Positions 22,731 through 33,231 of a stretch of 64,000 nt of DNA are shown here, piece by piece. Source of the DNA: Panicum virgatum (taxonomy: Eukaryota > Streptophyta > Magnoliopsida > Poales > Poaceae). Below the pieces are notes generated by a model. It had not been told where the DNA came from. It ran no database searches and worked only from the letters and a program-made list of their open reading frames with translations. Position numbers and translations under genes: made by a program. The stretch lies in NCBI RefSeq assembly GCF_016808335.1, contig NC_053150.1, positions 42,249,607 through 42,313,606 of the forward strand, written 5' to 3'. Position 1 is the first letter of the stretch, and each line of letters opens with the position of its first letter.

Positions 22731-23971
22731 TGTCGGGCACCATGATTAGGGGCACCCTAATCAGGGGACCAAAATCGCCCTAAAAACGCAAACACATACT
22801 GGGCAACCGGGCCCACGAAGGCCTACAGCCTCCTTCCAATCTGGAAGAAAGGAAAGGACTCAAAGAAGCCCAATGCAAGGCCCACGTACGCAGTGCGGCC
22901 CATCCGCACCCCCCACAGACCTGCGGGGTGATCTCCGCCTCGCTCGAGGGCTCCCCGCCGAAGCCCTCGACCGCGCCCCGCGCCTCTGCCTCGCTCGAGG
23001 ACAAACGGCCCTTCCGCTCGCCCACCCGCCGTACGGAGGCATTAATGCCAACCACTCCTCCACTGCGCCCGGGTCAGACGGCGTCAGGCCACCATTCTCC
23101 ACAGTGGCTGTGACTGGAGTCTCGTCCACCAACTCCGGTCACTGCTCCGCCATTTCGGACGCTGTGACGACACTGTGGGAACCTGCGACGCAGTGCAAGA
23201 CGTGCTCGGCACTGCTCCAGCTACTGTACTGCGAACTCCCCGTACCCCCTTCGTACTTTCCCTTCCGCGGAGCCCTCGAATGGCATGGGCACGACCCTCG
23301 GAAGCGGCTCCGGCCTTGACTAGGACAAGACCCTGGCCTATAGGACCCTCGGAACGCCGCCACACCACGCCTGGAGGACGGTACCCCCCACAGCAATGAC
23401 CACGCCGCCCGCTGGAGCCGCCAAAATGCCGGCGCGATCTCCGCAAGACCAAGGACGATGCCCAGGACGACTGCCACGCCCGGCGCCATACCCTACAGTG
23501 TACTTCCCACAGTGCTCGACCACTGCACCCCCGCGATTTGGGGAGAAGACGACGACTTCCACGATCCCCTGTGCATGTACACCGTCCCTCCTTGTGTCTA
23601 TAAAAGGAGGAGACGGGCTTTCCCTTAAGGGGGTCGGCCCATTCGGTAGAACACAACGCTCAGCACTGCTCACAGAGCACATATGCTCTTCTGAGCCCTG
23701 ATATTGGCACTCACCTCAATCAACTCCCCCTCTAGCAGAGACTTGGGAGCTTCCCTCCCTCTCTCGCCTCGCTTGTACCCCCTACTACAGGCACCCCCAG
23801 TGCAAGACAGTACAGTGCTCTCGCACACTCCTTTGCTGGATGTACGGCCCCACGGCCGGAACCAGGATAAACCCGTGCGTTACTTTGTTGCCTCTTGCAT
23901 CAACATCTGGGACAAGGAACACACAGCATCATCACTAGTTGGGTCCGGCTCGCCGGGTCAGGACACCGACA
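22731..23971 (+). repeat. 3' LTR of the Tat-type element
   Basis: 1241 bp, TG...CA, collinear with 6475-7782 but shorter by 67 bp. Its TATA box is at 23599-23605. It is followed by the target duplication AGCAC at 23972-23976. Confidence 0.92.
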
Positions 23972-24180
23972 AGCACCTTGAAGATGTAGATCTTGTACGT
24001 CTCCACGCTCTTCTTCGCTTTCTTCTTGCCCTTCTTCCCCTCGCCACTGCCCTCCTTGGACTTGCCCGCGGGGAGGTGCTTCTCGGCCTTGGGCTTCTTC
24101 CCGGCGGGAGCCTTCTCCGCCGCGGGCTCCTCCTCCGCAGGCTTCTTTGCCGCGGGCTTCTTCTCCGCCTTCGGCGCCAT
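23972..24180 (-). pseudogene. Histone H2B, 5' half (split by gypsy insertion)
   Basis: From ATG 24180-24178 the minus strand encodes a Lys/Ala/Pro-rich H2B tail ([39 protein letters not shown]) and stops in KVL, exactly at the gypsy target site. The tail length and style are those of plant H2B. The frame is intact in this half. Joined with 6232-6474 it would give a protein of about 149 residues, normal for plant H2B, apart from the two small deletions there. In place it would read into the LTR. Confidence 0.95.
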
Positions 24181-24307
24181 GGGTCGCGGCGGCGGCTGCT
24201 CGGATTCGCAGTGGAGGGGAGGGGATTTGCGCGGTCGGCGGGTTTGGTGGGGAGGTTGTGCTTGCTGTTGGCGCTGGGGAGCAATAGGAGGGGAGAGGCG
24301 AGCGCTG

Positions 24308-24312
24308 ATTGG
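24308..24312 (-). promoter_or_regulatory. CCAAT box of the H2B promoter
   Basis: The minus strand reads CCACCAATCAGCGC about 130 bases upstream of the H2B ATG. CCAAT boxes are common in histone promoters. No clear TATA box was seen between it and the ATG. Confidence 0.45.
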
Positions 24313-24369
24313 TGGAGAGGCAGGTGCCGTGGATCGCGGGCTTGAAGCGGAGTGGGCCGTTGGTGCTTC

Positions 24370-24680
24370 GGCCTTGTTTGGTTCCACAAGGATTCTAGCG
24401 CGCACACTTCCCGAAAAGAGAATCTCGCATGCATGGTGTACTAAATGAAGTCTATTTGCAAAACTTTTTAGGGATGGGTGTAACTTTTCGCGACGAATCT
24501 AATGACGGTAATTAATCGATGATTTGCTACAGTGACCACCCTCTAATTGTGTGGTCAAAGGAATCATTAGATTATTCAGGGTCACTAGCGCGGGGATTCT
24601 GTAGTTGGTTTTGTAAACTGGGTTTGGTTGACACCATAATTAGCGGTCAAAGTAACACGGGGACAAAACCAAATAAGGCC
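24370..24680 (+). mobile_element. Tourist-like MITE in the H2B upstream region
   Basis: 311 bp with terminal inverted repeats GGCCTTGTTTGGTT and AACCAAATAAGGCC (one mismatch). Three bases, TTC, are repeated on both sides. Related copies are at 25956-26287 (reverse), 32992-34850 (split) and 36539-36872. Confidence 0.8.
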
Positions 24681-25059
24681 TTCCTCGCACGGACGGCCGC
24701 GATGCGGCTTCGACGCGGATCGCTGACGTGGCACGGGCGAGGGCGAGAGGGGATGGAGCCATGGAGGGAATGTGAAAATGCATCTCGGTCGCGCTGCCAA
24801 ATTTTGCCGCCCGCGTTTGCTATACAGTCAGGTGCTAGAATGGCGAACGGATTTCTTGTTTTGAAAAGAATGACTATCCGTTTTCAATTCATTTTGATTT
24901 CAATTTGAAAACCGACTTCTTACGCTACACGGCTATATCAAATAATTACCGAACCGATCCTAAAACATATTTGGTATCATCTAGAATTAAACTTCGGGCT
25001 TGATTAAACTTTAGATAATCTGAATAGGTGATATTACTTTCACATATAAACATTATCTT

Positions 25060-25405
25060 GTTCGAAACATCTGGGACTAATTTTAAGTGACCAAACATTA
25101 GGTGACTAAATTTCGGTTCATTCCTATTTGAATCAATGGGCCTAAATTTACGTTGGACGCATAGAAAATATAGAAATATCCTTTTTGCCTTTAGATTTTG
25201 TTGATATTGTGCCTTACATGCACATTGTGAGGGGTAGTTTAGTCTTTGTGCAGTTCATTGGTTATTTTAGTCCAAATTAAATGATTTTTGAGGACTAATG
25301 AACTAAACTTTAGTAGTAGCTAAATTTTGGTCTACTTTTTAGTTCACCTGTTTGAATCACCTAATAGACTAAAAGTTGGATCCAAAATTTAGTCCATGAA
25401 TTATG
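25060..25405. mobile_element. AT-rich MITE-like repeat (copy 1)
   Basis: Shares phrases such as GAGGGGTAGTTTAGTCTTT, AGTTCACCTGTTTGAATCAC and TAGATTTTGTTG with 30530-30865 in the same order. Not coding. Confidence 0.6.
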
Positions 25406-25429
25406 ACAGTGTGCGATTACCGCTAGTAG

Positions 25430-25940
25430 GGATTACTGGGAATTCCCGTTTAGAGATTTGGCCAGGAGTATAAATCGCGCAAGAATCTCCTCTAAGGAAG
25501 CGGGTTGAGATGGTGGATTTAGACAGGTTCAGACCGCCCGGAGGCGTAACACCCTACGTCCTGTATGTGTGGTGATTGGTTCTTTGATGATCCCAAGTTG
25601 GAAAGTCCAAGCCCGGAACCAGTGTATCAGTTAGGTGTCGAAAAGATAGGTCCCCTTACATGTCTTGGGATCCTTCTATTTATAGACTATCTCTGCTTTC
25701 TCTGTTGTCCTCTAACTAATGTGAACACAACCTTTGCATGGCAGGCGCCATCTTCCAGGCTGCCCTGCCCTTGTCAAGTAGGCATGTGTCTTGTCGGGCC
25801 TGTTGTAGCAGCCACTTGGGGTCCAACCGGTGTCAAAGCCGTCTGAGGTCACCCTGGGAGCGCCCGGGGTGGGCCGTAGACACTGGCCGGTGGGGTCCTC
25901 TCATCCCGAGGTGCCTCGGCAGCTGCATTTTTTAATTCCC
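25430..25940. other. Unclassified sequence, no gene recognised
   Basis: Contains GGAGTATAAATCGCGC at about 25464 and a GC-rich end. The open frame at 25565-25846 has no recognisable domain. It looks like part of a transposable element, but no ends were found. Confidence 0.35.
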
Positions 25941-25955
25941 TTGGCCGCTGGAGCA

Positions 25956-26287
25956 ACCGTGTTTGGTTTTGCCTGAAAAAAATTTCGCGAAAACTTTTTG
26001 CATCTTTGACCACTAATTTAGAGTATTAAATAAAGTCCAATTACAAAACCACCTGCAGGACCCCATGTGTAAATCGCGAGACCAATCTAATGAGACCTTT
26101 GACCGCGTGATTAGAGAACGATTACTATAGCATCACTGTAGCAAATCATCAATTAATTACCGTCATTAGATTCGTCGTGGAAAGTTACATCCATCTCTAA
26201 AAAGGTTTTGCAAATAGACTTCATTTAGTACTTTATGCGGACATTCGTCTGTTTGTGTAAAGTTGATGTGACACCTATCCAAATAGG
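25956..26287 (-). mobile_element. Tourist-like MITE, reverse copy
   Basis: Aligns in reverse with 36539-36872 over its whole length: it starts CCGTGTTTGGTTTTG, has the shared centre TTACCGTCATTAGATTCG and ends near CCAAATAGG. The right end overlaps the start of the next element. Confidence 0.7.
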
Positions 26288-27078
26288 GGCGAAGCCAGGA
26301 ATGGAAGGCAGGGGGGCTGGTGACCCTTCTTCTTTCTTGACCCCCTTTCCTTCATCAATGGCCTCCAAAATTTTAGGGGGGGCTGTGCGCAAAAGCTATT
26401 AATCGCGCGCGCGATAAATGGGCATCATATCGCAGAAACACGCGACGACGGGGAGGCCGTCCCTGGAAGGTGGGCCCGCACATCACTGTGCTTCTTCCAC
26501 CTCTGGATGTGCGCGAGGGTTATGGCCGCGGGGTTGGGGGAGGGGGTGGCCCGGGTCCGAGGGTGGTAGGTGGGGGGAGCGGCCGCCGGCGAGGTCGCCG
26601 GCGGCCGGGTTGGCGGCGGGCGGCGGTTGGCTTTAGGTTCCGGGTTGCCGGGGTCTGGGGCGGCTCCATGGCCTCCGGCTATAGAAGAGGAGGGGGCCGG
26701 GGCAGCGGAGGATGGGCGACGGCGATGGTTCGGCCGGCGGAGGGCAAGGGGGTGCGGGAACGCCGCCGGCCGGGCCGGGCAGGATCTCCGGTGGGCGGTG
26801 GCTGGCGGCGGGGGCGAGGTAGTAGACGGGCGGCGTGGTGGCGTACTTGGTTAGGGTTGGCAGTGGTGGAGGGCGGCGGCGGAGGCGGCGGGGAAACCGC
26901 CGGAGCTGGGGAGGCGGGGGACGGCGAGGGAGCGAGACGCAGGGCGGTGACTGCGATTGAATCGCATAAAGTCGCAGAAGCGACGAATAGATGCCCCTGG
27001 GGCTGTGGGGGGGCTCCAAGGCATTTTGAGCACTACGGGGGCCGGAGCACCCCCAGCACCTCCTGGCTCCGCCACTGT
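26285..27078. mobile_element. hAT-like element with GC-rich interior (copy 1)
   Basis: Ends are inverted: AGGGGCGAAGCCAGGA at the left and TCCTGGCTCCGCCACTG at the right (CAGTGGCGGAGCCAGGA reversed), the style of hAT termini. The interior is about 75-80% GC and has no transposase. It resembles 58670-59210 (shared GGTTCGGCCGG, GCCGCCGGCCGG, CCGGTGGGCGGTG) and holds a near-perfect palindrome at 26398-26419. This could be a non-autonomous element with captured GC-rich host DNA. Confidence 0.55.
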
Positions 27079-27871
27079 CCAGAAAGCTGAAGGGAGGCTT
27101 GAATGATTATTTTTCCCTGTAAGCGGGCCCTTGACACAGCGAGAATCGAACACTAGTGCAATTCGACTTGTGATGTCAGAATGATCCGAACCAGCACTGG
27201 AACTGCTCTCAGGAGCGGCAGGAGGTGGAGCCGGTGGTACATCGTGTAGTTGCGCGGCGGCATGTGGCAGGAGTTCTCGCGGCCGCACTTCGCGCACATT
27301 CTGATGGCGGCCAACGACTAGATTGGCCAGGGCAAGTACATGATGGCGCACAGGCTGCACGATGCCGGGAGGGGAAGTAGTCGCGGGGCCGAGCCGTCGG
27401 GCGGGGAGAAGGTGCCATCAGACGAAATCGGTCGCACGGGTGCCGAGGAGGCGGCAGTGGCCGCGCTCGGGGCAGCGGAGGGTGGGGTCGCGGCGGCCGG
27501 CATCAGGGCTCGAGCACGTGGGGGCAGGGGCACTGGCGGGGAGGGAGCGGGGTTTGCGGTGGACTCTGACGATGGGGATCCAGCGATGGCGATGCAGATA
27601 AGAAGCGGAGCCGGGAGATGTCTGCCGAGAGCCGATCGGAAATGAGGAAAAGAAGCTGAGACGAGCTTTTTTCCCAGCTGGAAATGGAACCACGTTCCTC
27701 ATGAGCCATCGCCATTTGATTGCGAGAATGGACACGTGGACGGCATGGGGGATGGGGGCGCACCGTGCCTTCCATGGACCCAGTGTCCACCACATCCCCC
27801 CCCCCCAACCCCCCCCCCCCCCCCCGAACCCCACCCCAAAATCTTAGGACCGGCCATGGAGACGAGAGGAA
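27079..27871. other. No gene recognised; contains long C runs
   Basis: Mixed GC-rich sequence. The C runs at 27796-27806 and 27809-27825 are unusual. A frame near 27250-27370 (QEFSRPHFAHILMAAND) looks protein-like but has stops on both sides, and I could not name it. Confidence 0.35.
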
Positions 27872-28101
27872 TGTTGGCGCCGGGCTAGCGACACACGCGC
27901 CCACCGGGCCGCGACTCACACGTGCCTGCACATGCCCCAGGCTGTTGGGTCGCCACACACGCACCCGAACGCACAGCAGCGGGTCTTATGTCGGTTGGGC
28001 CGACACTCCCCCAAAAAAGCTAGCCTGATAGGGGGTTGCACCCTCACCATATAAACCGAGCATGCCCATCCACAACTCTCAATGTGGGACTATTCCCAAC
28101 A
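27872..28101 (-). repeat. LTR b of a composite copia-type element
   Basis: On the minus strand it starts TGTTGGGAATAGTCCCAC and ends GGCGCCAACA. It is highly similar to 29755-29972 (AACTCTCAATGTGGGAC, GCACAGCAGCGGGTC). A TATA-like TTTATATGG is near 28056. The outside bases AGGAA (27867-27871) and ATGAA (29973-29977) are a possible target duplication with one mismatch. Confidence 0.7.
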
Positions 28102-28141
28102 ATCTCCCCCTCACACATTGAGAGACACCGGCCCAACCTGA

Positions 28142-28153
28142 GCTTTGATACCA
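28142..28153 (-). other. Primer binding site beside LTR a
   Basis: The minus strand reads TGGTATCAAAGC two bases after the LTR end, a Met-tRNA type PBS. Confidence 0.8.
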
Positions 28154-28155
28154 AT

Positions 28156-28857
28156 TGTTAGAAATGGGCCGTGCTCCGAACGCCGCCGCGATGGCGGAAC
28201 AGAGTACCGCCGGGGGGTCGACGGTGAAGTCACTCCTCCAGGCAACTCCGGCTCCGATTCTTGCGCTCAGCGGACGCGCCTCCTCACCTTCAAGCTCTCC
28301 GACCAGTGTAGCTTCACCGATCGGCACTACACGCTGCAAATTTGAGCAAGCGGGAGGAAGAAGATGAACAGTAGCTACGAGAGGAATTTGCGCGCAAACG
28401 CATGGTGCCACACACCGCTCTCCAATTCAACTCGTGAGGATCATCACTGGAGTACAACTGGGCTTTATAGCCCAAGGGACGCACCCACGACCCACCAACT
28501 AGCCTAGAATGCTGGCACAAGCTGCCAGCCTCGCCACGGCGCGAACGACGCGCTCTGGCGCGGACCTGCAGCATGCTGGAGATGCTCCCGCCCAATGCGC
28601 CCGCTCCAACAGTCTTCAACGTCCGCGTAGCTAACGCAGATCTCCCCCGGACTCCAGCCTCATGATCGCCCGCACGACCACGGCTTCGATCGCCCCACGA
28701 TCGCTCAGCGCACGCACGCCTAACTAGCACGACGCCCGCGGGCACATTCCACGCGCTCGGCGCACACGCACACACTAACTCGCCGCCCGTACACGCACGC
28801 ACATGGCCGAGCTACCCACCAGTTGCGACCACCGTCGCACTGGGTTTATTCCCAACA
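28156..28857 (-). repeat. LTR a of a copia-type element
   Basis: 702 bp on the minus strand from TGTTGGGAATAAACCC to TTTCTAACA, with the TATA box GCTATAAAG at 28463-28471 and a PBS after the end. A G-rich tract (TTTAGGGGGAG, minus) lies directly before its start, so it has the marks of both a 3' and a 5' LTR. Confidence 0.78.
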
Positions 28858-28895
28858 AACTCCCCCTAAACCCAGCGTTACCGACGCCGGATCCT

Positions 28896-29712
28896 TCACA
28901 GCAATGTAGGTTCGTCATCGACGACCGCCGTGGCCGCCATGACCTCCTCCTTCTTCGGCTTGCGGCAGTCTCGTGCGAAATGGCCACGGACACCGCAATT
29001 GAAGCACCTCCCGATCCCGGACTTCGCCTTGCGCCGCGCCCACCACTCCTCCTCCGTGAGTAGGAGCCGCTCGCCGTCGCCCTGGCCGCCTGACGATCCC
29101 TGACCGCCGGTGATCTACGCGCGCCGCTGCGAGCGCTCGTCGAACGCCATCAAACGCCCGAGCGCCTCCTCGAACGCCATCGTGTCGACGTCGCAGAATT
29201 GTTCGATCCCCGCCACCGCCGGGTATAGCCGATCGGGGACTGTGTCGAGCAGCTTCTTCACCATGGCGACGTCGTCGAGCGTGGACCCGAGGCTGGCGTA
29301 CTTCGCGGCCATGCCGCTGATCTTGCTGGCGTAGTCGTCCAGCGACTCTCCGTCCGCCATGCACAGTCGATCGAAGTCCCCCTTGAGCGTGGTGAGGTGC
29401 GCCGTCTTGACTCGATTCGCGCCCACGAATCGCGTCTTGAGGCTCTCCCAAACCTCCTTCGCCGTCTTCTTCGTGGACACCTGCATTAGGATATCCTTGG
29501 GCAGTGCTTGAAGAAGCTGCGCGCGCCGTCTTGTTCTTCCTTGCGTCGACCTCGGCGTATGCCGCCGGAGCCACGGCCTCCCAGAGGCCCTGCGCGTCGA
29601 GGATGGCCTCCACCTTGATCACCCACGCCGTGTAGCTCGTTGGCGACAGCACCGGGTAAGTCATCGACACCGAGCTCCCCCGGCGGCCGGCGCCTTGCGG
29701 AACCAACGCCAT
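28896..29712 (-). pseudogene. copia-type gag without pol
   Basis: From ATG 29712 the minus strand encodes MALVPQGAGRR, TYPVLSPTSYTAWVIKVEAI (the UBN2/DUF4219-type Gag start), then after a frameshift at about 29518 the part MQVSTKKTAKEVWESLKTRF, LTTLKGDFDRLCMADGES, DTVPDRLYPAVAGIEQF, and a zinc knuckle CFNCGVRGHFARDC (CX2CX4HX4C, about 28945-28990). A TAG at 29115-29117 breaks the second part. The frame ends at TGA 28896-28898, only about 22 bases before a polypurine tract and LTR a. No protease, integrase or RT lies between, so this was a gag-only, non-autonomous element. Confidence 0.82.
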
Positions 29713-29754
29713 GTCTTCTTGCTCGAGGTAGTAGCGCAGGATCTTGGGCATCCA

Positions 29755-29972
29755 AGCTAGCGACACAAGCGCCCACCAGGCCGCGACTCACGCATGCCCG
29801 CACATGCCCCAGGCTGTTGGGTCGCCACACACGTACCCGAACGCACAGCAGCGGGTCTTATATCTGTTGGGCCGACACTCCCCCCAAAAAGCTAGTCTGA
29901 TAAGGGTTGCACCCTCACCATATAAATCATACTTGCCCATCCACAACTCTCAATGTGGGACTATTTCCAACA
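29755..29972 (-). repeat. LTR b' of the composite copia-type element
   Basis: On the minus strand it starts TGTTGGAAATAGTCCCAC and stays similar to 27872-28101 as far as GTCGCTAGC. The exact right end is not clear, and no PBS follows it. Confidence 0.65.
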
Positions 29973-29999
29973 ATGAAGGGAGGGAACAGAGAGGACAAA

Positions 30000-30500
30000 C
30001 AAAGTCATTTTGAGGTCGTTTGGTTTCCAGCATGCCCCAGCCCAGGCAACCAAATACGCAGAAGTCGCATGCTGAGAGTCTGGTCGAGCTGGAATCAGGC
30101 AACCAAAAACCCCTTTACATTAAGCCGGATGCACTGGGCTGGTTGGACCGCTTTGGCTAGTCAATCTGCTCACTTCTGGGAGTCGTCTTATCTCGTTTGG
30201 CTCATGAGGCCTCCTCCAAAGCCGCCGACGTCGCCAGCTGAAATAATATTTTAATCAGTGAACAGTGCAACATGCATCTAACTAGCACTGTAGTTCTGGA
30301 TAAAGAGAACGCTCCTCTCCTCACACGCACGGGACCTAAGGCACTGCTACTGCTGCGCCGGCCAGCGATATCGCACTTGCTGTCTGCAACCACTAGAGGA
30401 GGCCTGAGTAGCGCGTGAGCCAGCTGGCTCGCTCGTTATATTAACGAGCTAAAATGCTAACTCATCTTGTTTAGCTTAGCCGAGTGACCTAACAAGCTAC
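30000..30500. other. No gene recognised
   Basis: Includes a TE-like phrase (GTCGTTTGGTTTCCAGCATG, then GGAATCAGGCAACCAAAAAC) that may be the remains of a MITE. Nothing coding was seen. Confidence 0.35.
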
Positions 30501-30529
30501 GGATTTTTTTCGTCCAGCCCTAGACCTCA

Positions 30530-30865
30530 GTGATCCAAACAGCACCTAAATATTAAGTGAATTTTAGTCCATGCCTATTGGATTTATGGACTAAATTTTG
30601 GGTGGAACATATATAAAATATAAAAAGTATTTCTTTTGCTCTCGGATTTTGTTGTTGTTGTGTCTCCATGCCCATAGTGAGGGGTAGTTTAGTCTTTTTG
30701 TAGTTCACATGGTTTAGTCTAAATTAAGTGAATTTTAAGGGCTAACGAACTAAATTTCAGTTGAGGAAGCATTAAACTACATTCTAGTTCACCTGTTTGA
30801 ATCACCTAATGAACTAAACTTTAGATCTAAAGCTTAGTCAAGGATCCAAAACTGGATCTAAATAT
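30530..30865. mobile_element. AT-rich MITE-like repeat (copy 2)
   Basis: Collinear with 25060-25405. Both contain GAGGGGTAGTTTAGTCTTT and CACCTGTTTGAATCACCTAA. Confidence 0.6.
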
Positions 30866-30877
30866 TCAATCCCTTTA

Positions 30878-31097
30878 GGGCGTCCGTAATGGTTAGCTAG
30901 TTAGATCTGATATGACAATCAAAAAGTATGAGAGAGTAGTCACGAGTGATGAGCAAATAGCTTATCTATTTCACGTAACTTAAGAACATGTGAGATGAAC
31001 GTGTAGGTCCAATAGTATAAAATAGTTTTTTTTTCTCTCTCACTTCCACATCAGCAGACTACATAGCTAGTACTAGCTATTACCATTACGGACGCTC
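30878..31097. mobile_element. Tourist-type MITE with TTA target duplication
   Basis: 220 bp with inverted ends GGGCGTCCGTAATGGT and ACCATTACGGACGCTC. TTA flanks both sides (30875-30877 and 31098-31100). The 3-bp TTA duplication is typical of PIF/Harbinger. Confidence 0.9.
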
Positions 31098-31282
31098 TTA
31101 GGTACAAGCAAAGTGTTGGCAGAAACTTCCATGAATGAACGGTATTATCTAGGCTACAAGGAATAAAAGGCTACAACCCTCGTCAATCATTGACATTGTA
31201 CAAGTACTAGAGGAAGGCATGAAGCCACGAACAATCAAGTAACACAAACATAAAATGGAAGAAGAAGAGGACGTAATAATTG

Positions 31283-32140
31283 TGTTGACACAAATTTCGA
31301 TCAACACATAAGAGCACTCGAGCGTGCGGGTCGCAAACGGATCTAAGGGTAGCGAAGCCGTGCAGACCGATCAGACCGGTTGAGCAAACTGGTCATACTG
31401 GTTTTCTAGGGTTTCGCCGGAATCGGTCATCTCGAGAGATAACTATCATGCTTACATGGTGAAGGACGATGACGTTTACAAACAAACCAGCAAAGGATAA
31501 CTAATGAACCAGCGAAGGATAACCAACGTGCTTACTTGATGAAGAACGACTAGCTTACGAGCAAACTAGCAAAGACTGTCGAATCTCTCGCCCGGGAGAG
31601 ATCGTGTGAACGTCGCCGGACATGCCCTAGGTTGACCATCAAGTCTTAGAACGTCATCTATAATAGTGGATATCAGTAGACAAACATCATGGAGGTTGGA
31701 AAAGATAGGATTTGGAAAGGTAAAAAGCAAATGTATAGTAGATTGATTGGATTGGATATGTTTCAATCGGGCATAGCTCTTTATATCTATAGGGTGGGAA
31801 TGTCTATTTCCATTAGGAGTCAAAATACTTACATATCTCGTGTCAAAATACAACTCCTAATTTGAATTCGGCTGTTCGGATTGGTTTGACCGATCCTCTA
31901 ACTGGATCGACCGCCCTTGGACTGATCTGACCAATTTGGCTGAGATACAAATCTTTTATAGAGCCATAATTTTCTCATCCGGAGTCCAAATTGAGCATTA
32001 TGTATATGCATTTTGGGTGTCTCGATGAGATACACAATAGTGAAGTCTAATTGATAATTTTAATTGTTGTCCTGACCGGTCTAACTGGTTTGTCCAGATT
32101 GTCCAGCAAATCTGAACTGTGCCCATTTTAAGTCTCAACA
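31283..32140 (-). mobile_element. Solo LTR with perfect target duplication (element C)
   Basis: 858 bp from TGTTGACACAA to AGTCTCAACA. The bases outside are AATTG on both sides (31278-31282 and 32141-32145). On the minus strand a TATA-like GATATAAAGAGC lies near 31767-31778, with words of the GACCGGTCTGACCGG type upstream of it. There is no coding content, so this is a solo LTR left by recombination. Confidence 0.88.
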
Positions 32141-32689
32141 AATTGTATGTTAACATGCAAGGAAGAGTAGCTGGAGATTACCAAGAATAAGAGAGCATGC
32201 GTATGTTTTTTGAAAGTCAGAGCATGCGTATATCAACACGAAGTGCAGAGTGCTTACTCTACTCTGTTAAGCTTTTCAGTTGAATGGGTGAAGCTTTTCT
32301 GAGCAGTTGCTGAAGGTTTTCTAAGACATTTCGCTTAATGACGTCTCATACCGAAATGCATAGTAATATTAAAGGAATTACTTTTGAGTTGGTTTTTTCT
32401 ACCGCCTCTGCCCAAATTTTTTATATCCTTAGTCACATAAATGTGGATCCATTTTCTCTGCTGGAGATGTAAGGGGTCACTGTTGGAAACCAGTTGTTGT
32501 TCTTGACAGTTGATCCAGATGGCTGCATGTAGCCAACTCAGAAACTTGAAACAAAAACTCACCAATTAGCCTTGAAGTAAAGTTCAAGAGAACGGAACTC
32601 CTAGACGTTTTGAGCTGCTGGAGACGTTATCTTTCTTTCTGTCTTTTAATTTCTTTTTCTTCTGTGAGTATGCCGGAGACAATTTTGAG

Positions 32690-32984
32690 TTGAAAAGACT
32701 CAAATATTTCGGCACACATTTGAAGTATTAAACGTGGACTAATTATAAATTAAATTACATAATCCATCTGTAAACTATGAGATAAATTTATTTAGCCTAA
32801 TTAATCCATCATTAGAGCATTTGTAACTGTAGCAGTTTAGTGTCTAATCACAACATAATTAAATTCATTAGATTTGTCTCGCAATTAATTTTTTTATTTT
32901 GTCTATATTTAATTCTTTAGGCAGATGTCGCAATATTTGATGTGACATTTTTAAAATTTTAAATATTGGATCTAAACAAAACCT
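32690..32984. mobile_element. AT-rich MITE (GTTTAGAT-ended family)
   Basis: Ends with GGATCTAAACAAAACCTC and contains TTAGTGTCTAATCAC and GCCTAATTAATCCATC, also seen at 36114-36461 in the same order. The left end is not well defined. Confidence 0.65.
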
Positions 32985-32991
32985 CAAACCT

Positions 32992-33231
32992 GGCCTTGTT
33001 TGGTTTGTTCTCGAGTTCTTAAAACACACGCCCTGAGATCAGAATCTTGCATGCATGGAGTACTAAATGAAGTTTATTTGTAAAATATTTTTAGGAATGG
33101 GTGTAACTTTTTGCGACAAATCTAACGATGGTAATTAATCGACGATTGCCTACAGTGATGCTACAGTAATCATCCTTTAATCACGCGGTTAAAGATCTTA
33201 TTAGATTCGTCATGATTCCTAGCGTAATGAA
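32992..33231 (+). mobile_element. Tourist-like MITE, left half (split)
   Basis: Starts GGCCTTGTTTGGTTTG and follows the copy at 24370-24680 up to GATTCCTAGCG. The remaining right half lies at 34735-34850, beyond an inserted LTR. Confidence 0.82.

Larger units (their letters stand above)
6475..23971 (+). mobile_element. Complete but decayed Ty3/gypsy element (Tat-type), 17.5 kb, in the H2B gene
   Basis: The two LTRs start TGTCGG and end GACACCGACA. The 5 bases outside each end are identical: AGCAC at 6470-6474 and AGCAC at 23972-23976, so the insertion is intact at both edges. The order PBS, gag, protease, RT-RNase H, integrase, then an 8.5-kb region before the 3' LTR, with an antisense gene in it, matches the Tat/RIRE2-like lineage of non-chromodomain gypsy elements. 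The LTRs differ by many point changes and a 67-bp length difference. Together with many stops in gag, pol and the antisense gene this makes it an old copy. Two other LTRs have inserted inside it. Confidence 0.93.

Noticed and set aside
27796..27825. Runs of 11 and 17 C (and 19 C at 58460-58478) as a structural signal
   Set aside because: Such runs are often assembly or sequencing artefacts and lengths are uncertain. No other feature supports a function, so I noted them only in passing.
31325..32100. CRISPR-like array in the GACCGGTC repeats
   Set aside because: The repeats are short, imperfect palindromes of uneven spacing in a plant LTR. There are no regular spacers and no cas genes.
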